A DNA stretch of 64,000 nt from UBA8231 sp036011085 (GTDB taxonomy: Bacteria > Latescibacterota > UBA2968 > UBA8231): contig DASCMS010000124.1 in NCBI GenBank assembly GCA_036011085.1, positions 62,001-126,000 of the forward strand, written 5' to 3'. Both the position numbers and the translations under genes were made by a program. The stretch's first letter is position 1; each line of letters opens with the position of its first letter. Below the pieces are notes generated by a model that was not told where the DNA came from, searched no databases, and saw only the letters and a list, made by a program, of their open reading frames with translations. Shown here in pieces: positions 24,096 through 33,623 of this stretch.

Positions 24096-26078
24096 TCAGA
24101 GAAGAAGCTTCTCCGGGAGACCTGCCTGAGCCAGAGCGCGCTTCAACCTGGCGCCACTCAGAGGTCGCATCCGCTCGTCCCAGGGTTGCACGAACCTGAG
24201 CCGCCGTCCCAGGGCGCGATAGACATCGGGCAGATCGAAGTGGGCGAGCACACCGCGCGGGAAGCTGGCCACGGGCCAGGCGACCAGGGGCTCTTGTGTC
24301 ATAGCTTCGTACGAAAGGGGCGCGTTATACAAGGTCACCGAGGTGACATGGTCGTGCAGCAACGCCGCGTACGCTGCCAGCAGCGCCCCCTGGCCGCGGC
24401 CGCTGAGGTCGATCCTACGAGCCCCCCCGGTGACCAGCAGGTCGAGGACGCGCAGCACATCGTAGACACGTTGACCCAGGTAGCTGCCACCGAACAGCAG
24501 TTCGTGGCCATGGAACATGTAGTCCATGCCATAGGGATGGAAGAAGTCGCCCGTCTCGTCGGGCCGGGATTCTCCCATGCCGCGAGGATCGAGCAGGTAC
24601 ACCGGACCGGGGTCCTTTGCCAGTGAGACAGCGGGTCCGGCCTGCGCCAGCTCCTCGTCGCTGGCCACGTGCGGCAGGAACAGCGATATCTGCCGTTCCA
24701 CGTCGAGGGTGTGGATGTGGGCTGGCTCCGTCATGCGCTTGTGCAGAAGGGCACGCACGTTGCGGGCGGTTTCCACGGCGTACCTGCCGACGCGGTACCC
24801 TTCGATAGACCGTCCCCGCAGGACGCGACAGTGGGGCACACCCACCCGCGCCGGCAGATGCAGCATCTGGCGCACGCTCTCCACGAGAGCGCCACGGCTC
24901 AGGCGGGTGCGAGCCTGGCGCAGTTCATCGGCACGGGTACCGATCAACTCGTAGATCGGGATCGCGCCGGCGGCGACGGTGTTGCCTCGTTCCGTGACAT
25001 TTCCCTCCTCTCCCAGTTCGTCGATGCGGCGCAGACGAGTCGCTGTCGTGCCGGCCTGGGCCGAGAAGAAGTCTACCATGGCTTCCTGGTTCGGCAGATG
25101 GAAGCCGTGTGTGTCGGGACCGATGAAGAGCCCGGTGCTGTCCTCCGGGGCCCGCAGTACGTCGTAGAAGTGACGGACCTCGTCATAGGCCTCCTGCAAG
25201 CCGCGTCGGTCGAAGAAGCAGTATTGCTGGCCGAGCAACAGCACGGGCTTGGGGGCACCGGCGATGATGAAGTCGGCCATCTCCAGACCGGCGCCGAGCA
25301 CGCCGGGCGGGTACTGCTCACAGTCGGCGGGGATCTCGTTTTCGAGGTTGGCGAGGAAGGTGGTGACGAAGCAGCTGGGTGCCGCCATGGTGAAGCGCGG
25401 CTCCATGGCCCACAACCAGGTCGTCATCGTACCACCACCGGAGTTGCCGGTGAGACCAACGCGCGTGCGATCCACCTCGGTCCGCGACAGCAGGTAGTCG
25501 AGGCCACGGATGCCGTCCCAGGCGCGCCACATACCGAACCAGTCACCTAACAACTCGAGCTGCTTGCCCATCATGTTGTGGGCGTGGCAGCAGTTGGCTA
25601 CGGCGCTGCGGTCGTCGAGACGGTGGTACTGATCCCGTTCGCCCTGATTGAAGGGATCGATGATGAGAACGACGAAACCGGAACGCACCAGTCGCTGGCA
25701 GAAGCCCTGGTAGAGGGGCTCCAGCTTGCCGGCAGCGCTGTGACCACAGGTGCCCAGCACGGCCGGAGCCGGGCCATCCAGTTTCTTCGGCACGTAGAGG
25801 TGGGCGCTTACGAGGCAGCCAGGTCGGCTTTCGTAGAGAATCTTCTCCACACGATACTGCCGGTGCTCGATGACACCGGTGATGCGGGCCTTCAGAGGCG
25901 TCTTCGGCGGACGCGGACCGCAGGCTCTGCGGATGGCGCGCCGCAGGCGCTGCTGATAGGCCAGGGCCTGCTTCCGGGTGCGGATCGCGGCGAGACGCTG
26001 ACGACGGTCTTCGCGCATTTCGCGTACCCGTGTCACGACATCGTCCAGCACCATGTGCCCATATCCGTTGTGGCTCAT
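24096..26078 (-). CDS. large alpha/beta hydrolase (acetyl xylan esterase-like)
   Basis: A 660-residue protein with two hydrolase-like halves. In the first, VSAHLYVPKKLDGPAPAVLG, IIDPFNQGERDQ and VGLTGNSGGGTMTTW (nucleophile Ser in GNSGG), with FIGPDTHGFH as a possible His of the triad, match large plant-polysaccharide acetyl esterases. In the second half, YLLDPRGMGESRPDETGDF and RRIDLSGRGQGALLAAYAA have Arg-Gly in place of the serine elbow, so it is probably inactive. There is no signal peptide. ATG 26078 overlaps the sulfatase stop (ATGA). Its role is probably deacylation of an oligosaccharide together with desulfation. Confidence 0.78.
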   Translation of the reverse strand: MSHNGYGHMVLDDVVTRVREMREDRRQRLAAIRTRKQALAYQQRLRRAIRRACGPRPPKTPLKARITGVIEHRQYRVEKILYESRPGCLVSAHLYVPKKLDGPAPAVLGTCGHSAAGKLEPLYQGFCQRLVRSGFVVLIIDPFNQGERDQYHRLDDRSAVANCCHAHNMMGKQLELLGDWFGMWRAWDGIRGLDYLLSRTEVDRTRVGLTGNSGGGTMTTWLWAMEPRFTMAAPSCFVTTFLANLENEIPADCEQYPPGVLGAGLEMADFIIAGAPKPVLLLGQQYCFFDRRGLQEAYDEVRHFYDVLRAPEDSTGLFIGPDTHGFHLPNQEAMVDFFSAQAGTTATRLRRIDELGEEGNVTERGNTVAAGAIPIYELIGTRADELRQARTRLSRGALVESVRQMLHLPARVGVPHCRVLRGRSIEGYRVGRYAVETARNVRALLHKRMTEPAHIHTLDVERQISLFLPHVASDEELAQAGPAVSLAKDPGPVYLLDPRGMGESRPDETGDFFHPYGMDYMFHGHELLFGGSYLGQRVYDVLRVLDLLVTGGARRIDLSGRGQGALLAAYAALLHDHVTSVTLYNAPLSYEAMTQEPLVAWPVASFPRGVLAHFDLPDVYRALGRRLRFVQPWDERMRPLSGARLKRALAQAGLPEKLLL

Positions 26079-27541
26079 CGTCCCACATCTCCCCATTCGA
26101 TGTCGGGTCCCCGGCCGGGGACGAAGACCCGGTGCGGCTGCCCGGCGATCAAGCTGTCGCCATCGCTGAACCCCTCCGGACGTTCGGCAAGTGTCTCGGC
26201 CAGGCGCCGACGCCAGGTTTCCACATCAGGCGTGTGGCTCAGGTCGCGCAGCTCACGCGGATCATGCTGCAGGTCGAAGAGAAGCTCCTGCCCCGTCTGA
26301 CTGCGCCAGATGTACTTCCACCGCTCGTTTACCAGATAGTGGAAACCCTCTTCGTAGCTGCGATACCCGCAGTGCTCACCATGCAGTGCTTCTCGCCAGT
26401 CGCAGGACTGGCCGCGGGCCAGAGGCAGCACGCTGTGACCGGTGCAGGTATCGGGAATGTCGACGTCGGCGGCATCGAGCAATGTGGGCATCACATCCTG
26501 CAGTCCCACGGGCTGGTCGCAGACCCTGCCTGTGGGACCGTCGCCGGGCAGCTTGCGGGCCGATCCGGGCGGGCGCAACAGAAACGGCACGTTGGCCGAC
26601 CCTTCGAAGGGCTCGCATTTGCCGAACAGATGATGATCTCCCAGCATCTCGCCGTGATCGGCGGTGAAGAGGATCAGCGTGTTCTCCAGCTGGCCGCCGA
26701 TGGCGGTGATGAGCCGGCCCACCTGTGTATCGAGCTCCTGAATCAGGCCAAAATAGCCGGCACGACACCGGTGCATCGTCTTCTCGTCGAGATCGACACG
26801 CTGCTCGCCACCCTCGGGATTCAGACCGTGCACAAGACCGACGAAAGGCTCGACCCAATCGCCTATGTCAGGGATTCCCAACTCGAGCCGGTCGTAGTGC
26901 TCGAAGTGCCTCCGCGACGGCGCCAGCGGCGGATGGGGGGAGAAGATGGACAGATTGAGGAAGAAGGGGCTCGTGGGATCGCGCTTGCGCAGGAAGTCCA
27001 GGGCCCGATCGACGACCCAGGCAGGATAGGTCTGTTCTTCCGGCAGGTGATGGGGTCTGGCCAGCCAGCTGCAGCTGCCCATGCCCAGAGCACCGGGTTC
27101 GTGGTCACGACGCACGCCGCGGGCGCGCAGCCAGTCGACATAGTCACTGTCGCCGCCCAGGCCGTCGGCCAGCTCCATGGCGTCGAAGCCATAACGCCGC
27201 CGGCTCGGCTGCAGGTGGAGCTTGCCAATCATGCGGGTCTCGTACCCGGCGTCGTGCAGGCAACCGGCGAGCGTGGCGGAAGGGTCCCAGGGACACCGTT
27301 CGTCGCGATAGTAGAAGCCGAGCATACCGACGGCCTCGGGAGACTGGCCGGACATAAGCACGTGGCGTGCCGGAATGCAGGAAGGCACCTCGCTGTAGGC
27401 GCGTCGAAAACGGGTCCCGGAGGCGCCTAGGAAGTCGAGATTCGGCGTGCGCAGGACGGGATGGCCGCACAGGCTCAGGGCGTCACCACGCTGCTGGTCA
27501 GTGGTGATGAGAATGATGTTGGGTCGATCGATGGCCATCAT
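26075..27541 (-). CDS. sulfatase (type I, formylglycine-dependent)
   Basis: A 488-residue arylsulfatase-family enzyme. RPNIILITTDQQRGD binds the metal; Cys55 in PSCIPARHVLMSG is the CxPxR site converted to formylglycine; ETRMIGKLHL, FFLNLSIFSPHPP and LILFTADHGEMLGDHHLFGK supply further ligands. No signal peptide is seen, so it is probably cytoplasmic and acts on imported sulfated sugars. The start may be ATG 27541 or 27538. First gene of the sulfatase-esterase-kinase operon, divergent from the secreted glycosidase-like gene with a 70-bp gap. Confidence 0.88.
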   Translation of the reverse strand: MMAIDRPNIILITTDQQRGDALSLCGHPVLRTPNLDFLGASGTRFRRAYSEVPSCIPARHVLMSGQSPEAVGMLGFYYRDERCPWDPSATLAGCLHDAGYETRMIGKLHLQPSRRRYGFDAMELADGLGGDSDYVDWLRARGVRRDHEPGALGMGSCSWLARPHHLPEEQTYPAWVVDRALDFLRKRDPTSPFFLNLSIFSPHPPLAPSRRHFEHYDRLELGIPDIGDWVEPFVGLVHGLNPEGGEQRVDLDEKTMHRCRAGYFGLIQELDTQVGRLITAIGGQLENTLILFTADHGEMLGDHHLFGKCEPFEGSANVPFLLRPPGSARKLPGDGPTGRVCDQPVGLQDVMPTLLDAADVDIPDTCTGHSVLPLARGQSCDWREALHGEHCGYRSYEEGFHYLVNERWKYIWRSQTGQELLFDLQHDPRELRDLSHTPDVETWRRRLAETLAERPEGFSDGDSLIAGQPHRVFVPGRGPDIEWGDVGR

Positions 27542-27611
27542 GTATAGGCAAGGCCAATCCGTGGGCAAACGCAAAGACGCCACGGCCCCTTCAGGTGGCT
27601 ACATTGCCCAC

Positions 27612-29849
27612 ATGAATCCTTCCCTGACCCGTGACCGGCGTGACAGAGTCTTGAAATCGACAGCAATTCTTCTCTGGCTCGGGCTGTCATCATCCGGGGC
27701 GATCGCTGAGCCGGTGGTCGACCCGATTCGGGACACCCGTCTCTTTCCTGTTGCCGTATGGGCCATGCCGGCCAATACCGCACCCGTCTTCGCGCAGATG
27801 GGCGTCAACGTCTTCGTCGCCGAGCGCGACGACGCCAGGGCCTGGTGTGATACGCTGGCCGCAAGCGGCGTCGCCGGGTACGTGCACTGGAGCTCGAGCC
27901 GCTCGGACGAACAGCTCCGGGCGATCGCCTCCAGCTCCGGCTTCCTTGGATGGATGCACGGGGATGAGCCCGACAATCCTGCCGTGGTGGACGGCGTATT
28001 CCGCGATTATCGTCGAGCGCCTCAGCAGCTGCAGAGCGATTACGACAACATGCTGGCGTCATCGACGCCGGCACCGATGTATCTCAACCTGGGTCAGGGC
28101 ATGGCCAACGGCATGGCCCAGAGCACGCCGGACAGCATCTACCCGGCCTTCTGCTCCACGGCGGACATCCTCTGCTACGACGTGTACCCCACCTCGACAC
28201 AGGCGGACGGTACACGGCGGCTGCACCTGGTAGCACGCGGTGTCGAGCGCCTGCGGGCTTTCGCCGGCCCGGAGAAGCCGGTGTGGGTCTGGCTGGAGTG
28301 CACGAACATCCACGACGGCAACAGCGGCATCGGCAACCGCAGTCCCCACCCGCACGAGCTGCGCGCCGAAGTGTGGATGGCCATCGTCCACGGCGCCGAC
28401 GGCATCGGTTATTTCCCGCACCAGTTCAATCCCTACCGCGGGGGTCCGACGGCGATCTCAGTCCCTCTCCAGGCGGAGATGAGCCGTACCAACGGGTTGC
28501 TCCATTCGCTGGCACCCCTGCTGCGATCGCAAACCAGGCAGCAGCTGTCGACGAGTGCGGTTGACGGTCTGGTGAGTGCCGCCCTCTGGCAGACCGACGG
28601 CAGGCGCCTGCTGGTGGCGGTCAACATGCGACCGGACACGGCGCATGCCGTCGTCGACGTGCCGGACGGTGCGGGGGATCTGGCGGCCCTTGGCGACGCC
28701 AGATCGCAGGCCACCGACAGCGGGTTGAACCTGCACCTGCGGCCCTATGAGGCGGCCCTCTTCGCCTCGGGCCTGGAAGTGGACATGAACACGAGCTACG
28801 ACTACCCGTCGCCGCCGATGCCATTGCGGCCACCCCCTCAGAGCCCGCTGGCGACCCGGATCAGCGACCTGCCCGAGATCCGGCCAGCCGATGTCGACCT
28901 GCACTGGGCGCGAACGCCGAAAACCCGTCTGTTGTTGCCGTTCATAGGAAAGGCGCCGATCGTCGGAAAGGCGCCGATCGTCGATGGCGACCTCGGCGAC
29001 GATGTCTGGCGAAAGGCGCGCCGACTCGACGCCTGGACGAATGCGGACGGGACGGCCGGGCCCGACCTGCCGACGGAGAGTTGGATCGGAATCCACGGGG
29101 ACCGCCTCTACGTCGCTTTCCGGGCGGCAGAGCCGGATTTGGACTCTCTCGTCACACACCACAAGGCACTGTGGCGCAATGACTGCATCGAACTGTGGTT
29201 CGACCCGGACAACCGACGCACGAGTTTCGCACACATCATCATTACCGCCGACGGGCAGGTGGAGGCGAAGCGCACCATCCCGGATGATTGGGGCGAAGGC
29301 CTGAGGGACGAGAGCTGGTCGCCGCAGATAGTGGCGGCAACCGGTCGCGCAGAAGGGTCCTGGACGGTGGAGCTGTCCGTGACACTGGCGGATCTGGGTC
29401 TCGGCACCGGTATCTTCGGGTTCGATCTGGCCCGCGAGCGCAAGACTAGTGGCGGCGAGAATACGGTGTGGACCCTCGGCGGCTTCAACAAAGCACAGAG
29501 CTTCGGCGAACTCGTGCCGGCACCGACGGCGCCGACTGTCGGGCTGGCCAACGGCCAACTGCACAACCTCGGGGGGGAAACGGCGGCTGCCATTGTCGAG
29601 ATACTGGTATCGGCACCCCTGCAGGACTGGGAACCGGCCACCTGGGAGGAGCAATGGCAGGACCTCGCCCGCGAGCGGCTGACTGTCAGCGTGCCGGCAC
29701 ATGGCCGGGTGGCGCTGCTCTCGGCACAGCTGGTGCGGCGCGTGCCGGCAGGAGGACGAGTGCGGCTGCGTCTGCCGGGGCCAGGACCGGAACAGTTTGA
29801 GGAGTTCATCGCCAACGATCCGGGCGCGGGGATCGAGGCGCAGCAGTAG
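27612..29849 (+). CDS. exported glycosidase-like protein with C-terminal CBM9-type domain
   Basis: A 745-residue secreted protein from ATG 27612, with a long n-region and hydrophobic core ending SSSGAIA before EPVVDP. Residues 40-330 look like a TIM-barrel glycosidase: FPVAVWAMPANTAP, FLGWMHGDEPDNP (acidic pair), DILCYDVYP and VWVWLECTNIHDG. Residues 440-640 resemble a family 9 carbohydrate-binding domain (PIVDGDLGDDVW, ESWIGIHGDRLYVAF, DCIELWFDPDN). I cannot assign a GH family. It contains an 18-bp in-frame tandem duplication (28947-28982). Context with a sulfatase suggests polysaccharide use. Confidence 0.75.
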   Translation: MNPSLTRDRRDRVLKSTAILLWLGLSSSGAIAEPVVDPIRDTRLFPVAVWAMPANTAPVFAQMGVNVFVAERDDARAWCDTLAASGVAGYVHWSSSRSDEQLRAIASSSGFLGWMHGDEPDNPAVVDGVFRDYRRAPQQLQSDYDNMLASSTPAPMYLNLGQGMANGMAQSTPDSIYPAFCSTADILCYDVYPTSTQADGTRRLHLVARGVERLRAFAGPEKPVWVWLECTNIHDGNSGIGNRSPHPHELRAEVWMAIVHGADGIGYFPHQFNPYRGGPTAISVPLQAEMSRTNGLLHSLAPLLRSQTRQQLSTSAVDGLVSAALWQTDGRRLLVAVNMRPDTAHAVVDVPDGAGDLAALGDARSQATDSGLNLHLRPYEAALFASGLEVDMNTSYDYPSPPMPLRPPPQSPLATRISDLPEIRPADVDLHWARTPKTRLLLPFIGKAPIVGKAPIVDGDLGDDVWRKARRLDAWTNADGTAGPDLPTESWIGIHGDRLYVAFRAAEPDLDSLVTHHKALWRNDCIELWFDPDNRRTSFAHIIITADGQVEAKRTIPDDWGEGLRDESWSPQIVAATGRAEGSWTVELSVTLADLGLGTGIFGFDLARERKTSGGENTVWTLGGFNKAQSFGELVPAPTAPTVGLANGQLHNLGGETAAAIVEILVSAPLQDWEPATWEEQWQDLARERLTVSVPAHGRVALLSAQLVRRVPAGGRVRLRLPGPGPEQFEEFIANDPGAGIEAQQ
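28947..28982 (+). repeat. 18-bp in-frame tandem duplication
   Basis: Two perfect copies of GGAAAGGCGCCGATCGTC encode GKAPIV twice at the start of the carbohydrate-binding domain. The length is a multiple of three, so the frame is kept. Perfect identity suggests a recent slip or local assembly duplication. Confidence 0.9.
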
Positions 29850-29892
29850 AAAACAGGGGCCGTCGGGCGGATTTTCCACCAAGGCGGCCGGA

Positions 29893-29922
29893 TTGACATA
29901 TTACAGAGGATACGGGTAGTAT
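29893..29922 (+). promoter_or_regulatory. sigma70-type promoter of gltA
   Basis: TTGACA (29893-29898) and TAGTAT (29917-29922) are separated by 18 bp. They lie 34 bp before the citrate synthase start, in the 106-bp gap after the glycosidase-like gene. Confidence 0.7.
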
Positions 29923-29955
29923 CACCGGCCTTCCCCTGCCACGGAGATCCTGACG

Positions 29956-31242
29956 ATGGACAACGCAAAACTTACCCTGGGCGACAAGACGATCGAGCTG
30001 CCGGTGACTGTGGGCAGCGAAAACGAACACGCCATCGACATCAGCAAGTTGCGGGCGGAGACCGGCTATATCACCCTGGACGAAGGCTACGGGAATACCG
30101 GCGCCTGCCAGAGCGCGATCACCTACATCGACGGCGACAAGGGCATTCTGCGTTACCGCGGAATTCCCATCGAAGATCTGGCCGAAAACAGTTCCTTCGT
30201 CGAGGTCGCCTACCTGTTGATCTGGGGAAAACTGCCGACGAACACGGAACTGGAAGGCTTCAAGAATCTGATGACGGAGCACTCCTTTCTGCGCGAGCAA
30301 CTGCGCCACCATTTCGAAGGCTTTCCCCCCGGGTCACCACCGATGGCGGTGCTGTCGGCAGTGCTCAACTCCCTGGCCTGCTTTTATCCCGAGCTGCTGG
30401 AGGCAGAAGACGTTGACATCTTCCAGGAAGGCGCCGCGCGGATCCTGTCGAAGGTGCGCACCATCGCCGCCTATTCGTTCAAGCATGACCGCGGCCACTA
30501 CCTCGTCTACCCACACCCGGAGAAGGATTTCTGCGAGAACTTCATGCACATGATGTTCTCCGAACCATACAACGACTTCGAGCCGGATCCGGCGTTGGTA
30601 CGGGCCCTCGACGTGCTCTTGCTGCTGCATGCCGACCACGAGCAGAATTGCTCAACGTCGACGGTCCGCATGGTCGGCAGTTCCGGCGCCAACCTGTTCG
30701 CCTCGGTGGCGGCGGGCGTGTCGGCCCTGTGGGGTCCGCTGCACGGTGGCGCCAACGTGGCGGTGGTGCAGATGCTGGAGAAGATTCTGACTGAGGGAAT
30801 CTCGGTAAAGGACTATGTGCAACAGGTGAAGGACAAGAAGGAAGGCATTCGCCTGATGGGGTTCGGCCACCGGGTCTACAAGAATTTTGACCCGCGGGCA
30901 AAGATCATCAAGACGCAGGCCGAAGCCGTGCTGAAGAAGATCCACCGCAATGACCCGCTGCTCGCCGTGGCCGAAGAACTGGAAGGGGCCGCCCTCGAGG
31001 AGGACTACTTCAAGGAACGCAGCCTCTATCCCAACGTTGACTTCTACTCCGGTGTCATCCTGCGTGCCCTCGGTATTCCCACCGCGATGTTCACGGTGAT
31101 GTTCGCCATCGGTCGCATGCCGGGGTGGATCGCCCAGTGGTACGAGGATCGCTTCATCACCAAGGGCCGGATCCAGCGCCCGCGCCAGGTGTACACCGGT
31201 CCCACGGAACTGTGCTACGTGCCCCTGGACAAGCGGGACTGA
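29956..31242 (+). CDS. gltA: citrate synthase (Si type)
   Basis: A 428-residue hexameric-type citrate synthase that condenses oxaloacetate and acetyl-CoA in the TCA cycle. Catalytic residues are visible: His in LHADHEQNCSTST, His in GPLHGGANVAV, FGHRVYKNFDPRA for oxaloacetate, and Asp in YPNVDFYSGVI. Length is typical. GGAG lies 9 nt before ATG. It starts a same-strand run through pntB, with an aldo/keto reductase 11 bp after it. An HMGL-type Re-citrate-synthase-like enzyme also exists at 7310. Confidence 0.97.
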   Translation: MDNAKLTLGDKTIELPVTVGSENEHAIDISKLRAETGYITLDEGYGNTGACQSAITYIDGDKGILRYRGIPIEDLAENSSFVEVAYLLIWGKLPTNTELEGFKNLMTEHSFLREQLRHHFEGFPPGSPPMAVLSAVLNSLACFYPELLEAEDVDIFQEGAARILSKVRTIAAYSFKHDRGHYLVYPHPEKDFCENFMHMMFSEPYNDFEPDPALVRALDVLLLLHADHEQNCSTSTVRMVGSSGANLFASVAAGVSALWGPLHGGANVAVVQMLEKILTEGISVKDYVQQVKDKKEGIRLMGFGHRVYKNFDPRAKIIKTQAEAVLKKIHRNDPLLAVAEELEGAALEEDYFKERSLYPNVDFYSGVILRALGIPTAMFTVMFAIGRMPGWIAQWYEDRFITKGRIQRPRQVYTGPTELCYVPLDKRD

Positions 31243-31253
31243 CTCACCCAACC

Positions 31254-32234
31254 ATGCACAGCAAGCGTCTCGGACGGACGGACGTAGACATCTCCATCGT
31301 CGGTGTGGGAACAGCTTTCCTCGGACTGCCCGACGTCAACGACGCGGCGCGGGCCTACGCCGATATCACCCAGTCCTTCCCCGCTGTAATGGTCGATCGT
31401 GAGCTCGGGGCCCAGGCAGTGATCGCCGGGATCGAAGCGGGCTGCACCGTGGTCGACACGGCCCCCCTGTACCTGGACACGGCAGCCGAGGAGATGATCG
31501 GAGAGGCCCTGCGCACGCGCCCCGATCTGCGTTCGCAGGTGACGGTGACCACCAAGGTGGGGCAGGTCTACGGTGGCGTCGATCACTCGCGCGATGCGGT
31601 GCTGCGTCACGTGGAAGGCAGCCTGCAGCGTCTCGGGCTGGAGCGCTTCGACGTGCTCTATATCCACGATGCCATGGACATTCCCATGGAACAGGTGATG
31701 GGCACCGACGGGGCGCTGGGCGCCCTCCGGCAGCTGCAGAAGGACGATGTGGTGAAGTGGGTGGGTACGGCCGCCAACGAACCGGCGACGAACGCCGACT
31801 ACATCGAAACCGGAGAGTTCGACGCCGCCGTCATCCCGGAGTGCTGGAGCCTGCTCAACCAGCGGGCGACGGAACGGATTCTGCCGGCCGCCGAGAAGCA
31901 TAACGTCGGTCTGGTGGTCGCGACGCCACTCGAACGCGGTCTGCTGGCCACCGGGCCGGTGCCCGGCATCGACTATCTGGCACGGGATTTCACCCAGCCC
32001 GTCCTCGATCACGTGGCCATCATCCAGGCGCTGTGTGCCGATCACGGTGTCCGTCTCAACGCGGTTGCTCTGCAGTGGTGCGCCCGCCACCCGCAGGTGA
32101 CCGGAACGATTCCCGGAGCGCGTACGCCGGAAGAGGCCAGGGCCAACGGCGAAGCCGGATCCGCGGTGATTCCGGAGGCGTTGTGGACGGATCTCGAACC
32201 GCTGGTGCAGCACTGGCAGGTGAGTCAGGTGTAG
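31254..32234 (+). CDS. aldo/keto reductase
   Basis: A 326-residue NADPH-dependent aldo/keto reductase, ATG 31254 (MHSKRLGRTDVDISIVG). The tetrad can be traced: Asp and Tyr in VVDTAPLY, Lys in TVTTKVGQ and His in LYIHDAMD. Cofactor-side motifs follow (WSLLNQRATER, GTIPGARTPEEA). It resembles the D-threo-aldose or fucose dehydrogenase subgroup with the ALDxxxPHP-like opening. Downstream of citrate synthase and 9 bp before an Ldh2 dehydrogenase, with likely co-transcription. Confidence 0.87.
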   Translation: MHSKRLGRTDVDISIVGVGTAFLGLPDVNDAARAYADITQSFPAVMVDRELGAQAVIAGIEAGCTVVDTAPLYLDTAAEEMIGEALRTRPDLRSQVTVTTKVGQVYGGVDHSRDAVLRHVEGSLQRLGLERFDVLYIHDAMDIPMEQVMGTDGALGALRQLQKDDVVKWVGTAANEPATNADYIETGEFDAAVIPECWSLLNQRATERILPAAEKHNVGLVVATPLERGLLATGPVPGIDYLARDFTQPVLDHVAIIQALCADHGVRLNAVALQWCARHPQVTGTIPGARTPEEARANGEAGSAVIPEALWTDLEPLVQHWQVSQV

Positions 32235-32243
32235 GCACCGACA

Positions 32244-33251
32244 ATGAATCTGCCACCCGGCGACTTCATCCGCGTGCACGAAAACCGACTGCTGGACTTC
32301 GTCACCGAGTGCTTTCGCCGTTCCGGCTGCGATCACGCCGAGCTCATCGCCCGGCTGCTGGTCAACAACGACCTGCGCGGTGTCCGCTCCCACGGTTCGC
32401 GCAGCGCCAGCGGCTACTGCAATGGCTTTGCCACCGGTGGCCTCAACCCGACGCCCTCGATCACCGTCATCCATGAGACGGAGGCGCTCGTGGTCCTCAA
32501 CGGTGATGGCACCGTGGGGTACCTGCCCATGGTACGAGCCACCGAGCGAGCCGTGGCCAAGGCGGCGAAACAGGGAGTCGGGGTGGCATTGGTGCGCCAT
32601 ATCGGGCACTACGGTTCGGCCGGGCACTACACCCGCATCTGCTCTGATGCCGGCTGCGTGGGCTACTCCGTCCAGGGCTACCGCAAGGAAGCGACGCCGA
32701 AGTCGCCGCCGGCGCACGCTGTTCTGAGCGGCAATCCGCCATTCAGCTTCGCCCTGCCCGGGGACCGGGAGCCGGCCATCGTCGTCGACGCCGGGGCGGC
32801 CTTCGACAGCAGTCCTTTCGCCGAGCAGGAGGGCTTCGAACAGCTGGCCAGACGTTTCCCCTCCCCCTTCTTCAAGAGCATCGGCATGATCGCCGCCTCG
32901 ACTCTGATCGGCGGCGCCCTCACGGGGTTCACCTCGGACGAGAGCGAAGCTGTGCAGCAACGTTGGCCGGGGGCCGGCATGGGGGGCACGGTGATCGCTC
33001 TGGATCCCGACGCCATCGGCGACGGGGCTGCATTCCGCGCCGAAGTCGACCGCTATGTGCGCGATATCCGGGATGGTCACCTTCCCCTTCCCGGCACGGA
33101 CCGAGTCTGCCTGCCCGGCCATCTCGAGCAGGAGCGGGTCGCCGAGTACCGCCGCGAGGGGATTGCCTTCGGTGAACCGGAGCAGGCGGCCATGCGAGCC
33201 ATAAGTGAGCGCTTCGACGTGTCTCTGCCATGGCAGCTTGACCGTGTTTAG
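32244..33251 (+). CDS. malate/L-lactate dehydrogenase family (Ldh2) oxidoreductase
   Basis: A 335-residue Ldh2/YlbC/MdhII-fold NAD(P)-dependent 2-hydroxyacid (or imine) dehydrogenase, unrelated to classic LDH. It opens with helices, then NNDLRGVRSHGS, the catalytic-region GVALVRHIGHYGSAGHYTR, GNPPFSFALPG, and the end part GHLEQERVAEYRREGI. Members use malate, sulfolactate, ureidoglycolate or 2,3-diketogulonate; the substrate is not inferable. Pairing with an aldo/keto reductase hints at sugar-derived acids. Confidence 0.85.
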   Translation: MNLPPGDFIRVHENRLLDFVTECFRRSGCDHAELIARLLVNNDLRGVRSHGSRSASGYCNGFATGGLNPTPSITVIHETEALVVLNGDGTVGYLPMVRATERAVAKAAKQGVGVALVRHIGHYGSAGHYTRICSDAGCVGYSVQGYRKEATPKSPPAHAVLSGNPPFSFALPGDREPAIVVDAGAAFDSSPFAEQEGFEQLARRFPSPFFKSIGMIAASTLIGGALTGFTSDESEAVQQRWPGAGMGGTVIALDPDAIGDGAAFRAEVDRYVRDIRDGHLPLPGTDRVCLPGHLEQERVAEYRREGIAFGEPEQAAMRAISERFDVSLPWQLDRV

Positions 33252-33264
33252 GGCTCCGGTATCT
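33237..33264 (+). promoter_or_regulatory. possible promoter of hpf
   Basis: TTGACC (33237-33242), 16 bp, TATCTT (33259-33264), 39 bp before the hpf start and overlapping the last codons of the Ldh2 gene. The boxes are imperfect. Confidence 0.35.
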
Positions 33265-33303
33265 TGGTAATAAGCGCACCAACGGCCAGACCACGGAGGA
33301 ACC

Positions 33304-33606
33304 ATGCCGGTCCGCATCGATGCGAAGAACGCGAAGCTGTCCGATTCGACCAAAGAACATGTCGACAAGGCATGTGCGAAATTCAGTCAATTCTACGACC
33401 GCATCGTCGATACCGAAGTCATCATTGATACGCAGGCCGGCAAGCATCTGAGCACCGCCGAGATCATCGTCAAGGTGCCGAATCAGCGTATCGTCGGCAA
33501 AGGGGAAGCGGACGACACCAACCTGTTCAAAGCCATCGACGAAGCGGCGAGTCACGTCGGCCGCCAGTTGAAGAAATACCACGACAAACAAGCGGAGCAT
33601 AGATAG
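33304..33606 (+). CDS. hpf: ribosome hibernation promoting factor (short HPF/YfiA)
   Basis: A 100-residue short-form HPF that binds the 30S decoding region and silences ribosomes in stationary phase. The family pattern is clear: MPVRIDAKNAKLSDSTKEHV at the start, VDTEVIIDTQAGKHLSTAEI in the sheet and LFKAIDEAASHVGRQLKKYHDK in the last helix. It lacks the C-terminal dimerisation domain of long HPF. A near-perfect ribosome site GGAGGAACC precedes ATG. The 52-bp gap may hold its own promoter. Confidence 0.93.
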   Translation: MPVRIDAKNAKLSDSTKEHVDKACAKFSQFYDRIVDTEVIIDTQAGKHLSTAEIIVKVPNQRIVGKGEADDTNLFKAIDEAASHVGRQLKKYHDKQAEHR

Positions 33607-33623
33607 ACAGCTTGGCCGACGAG

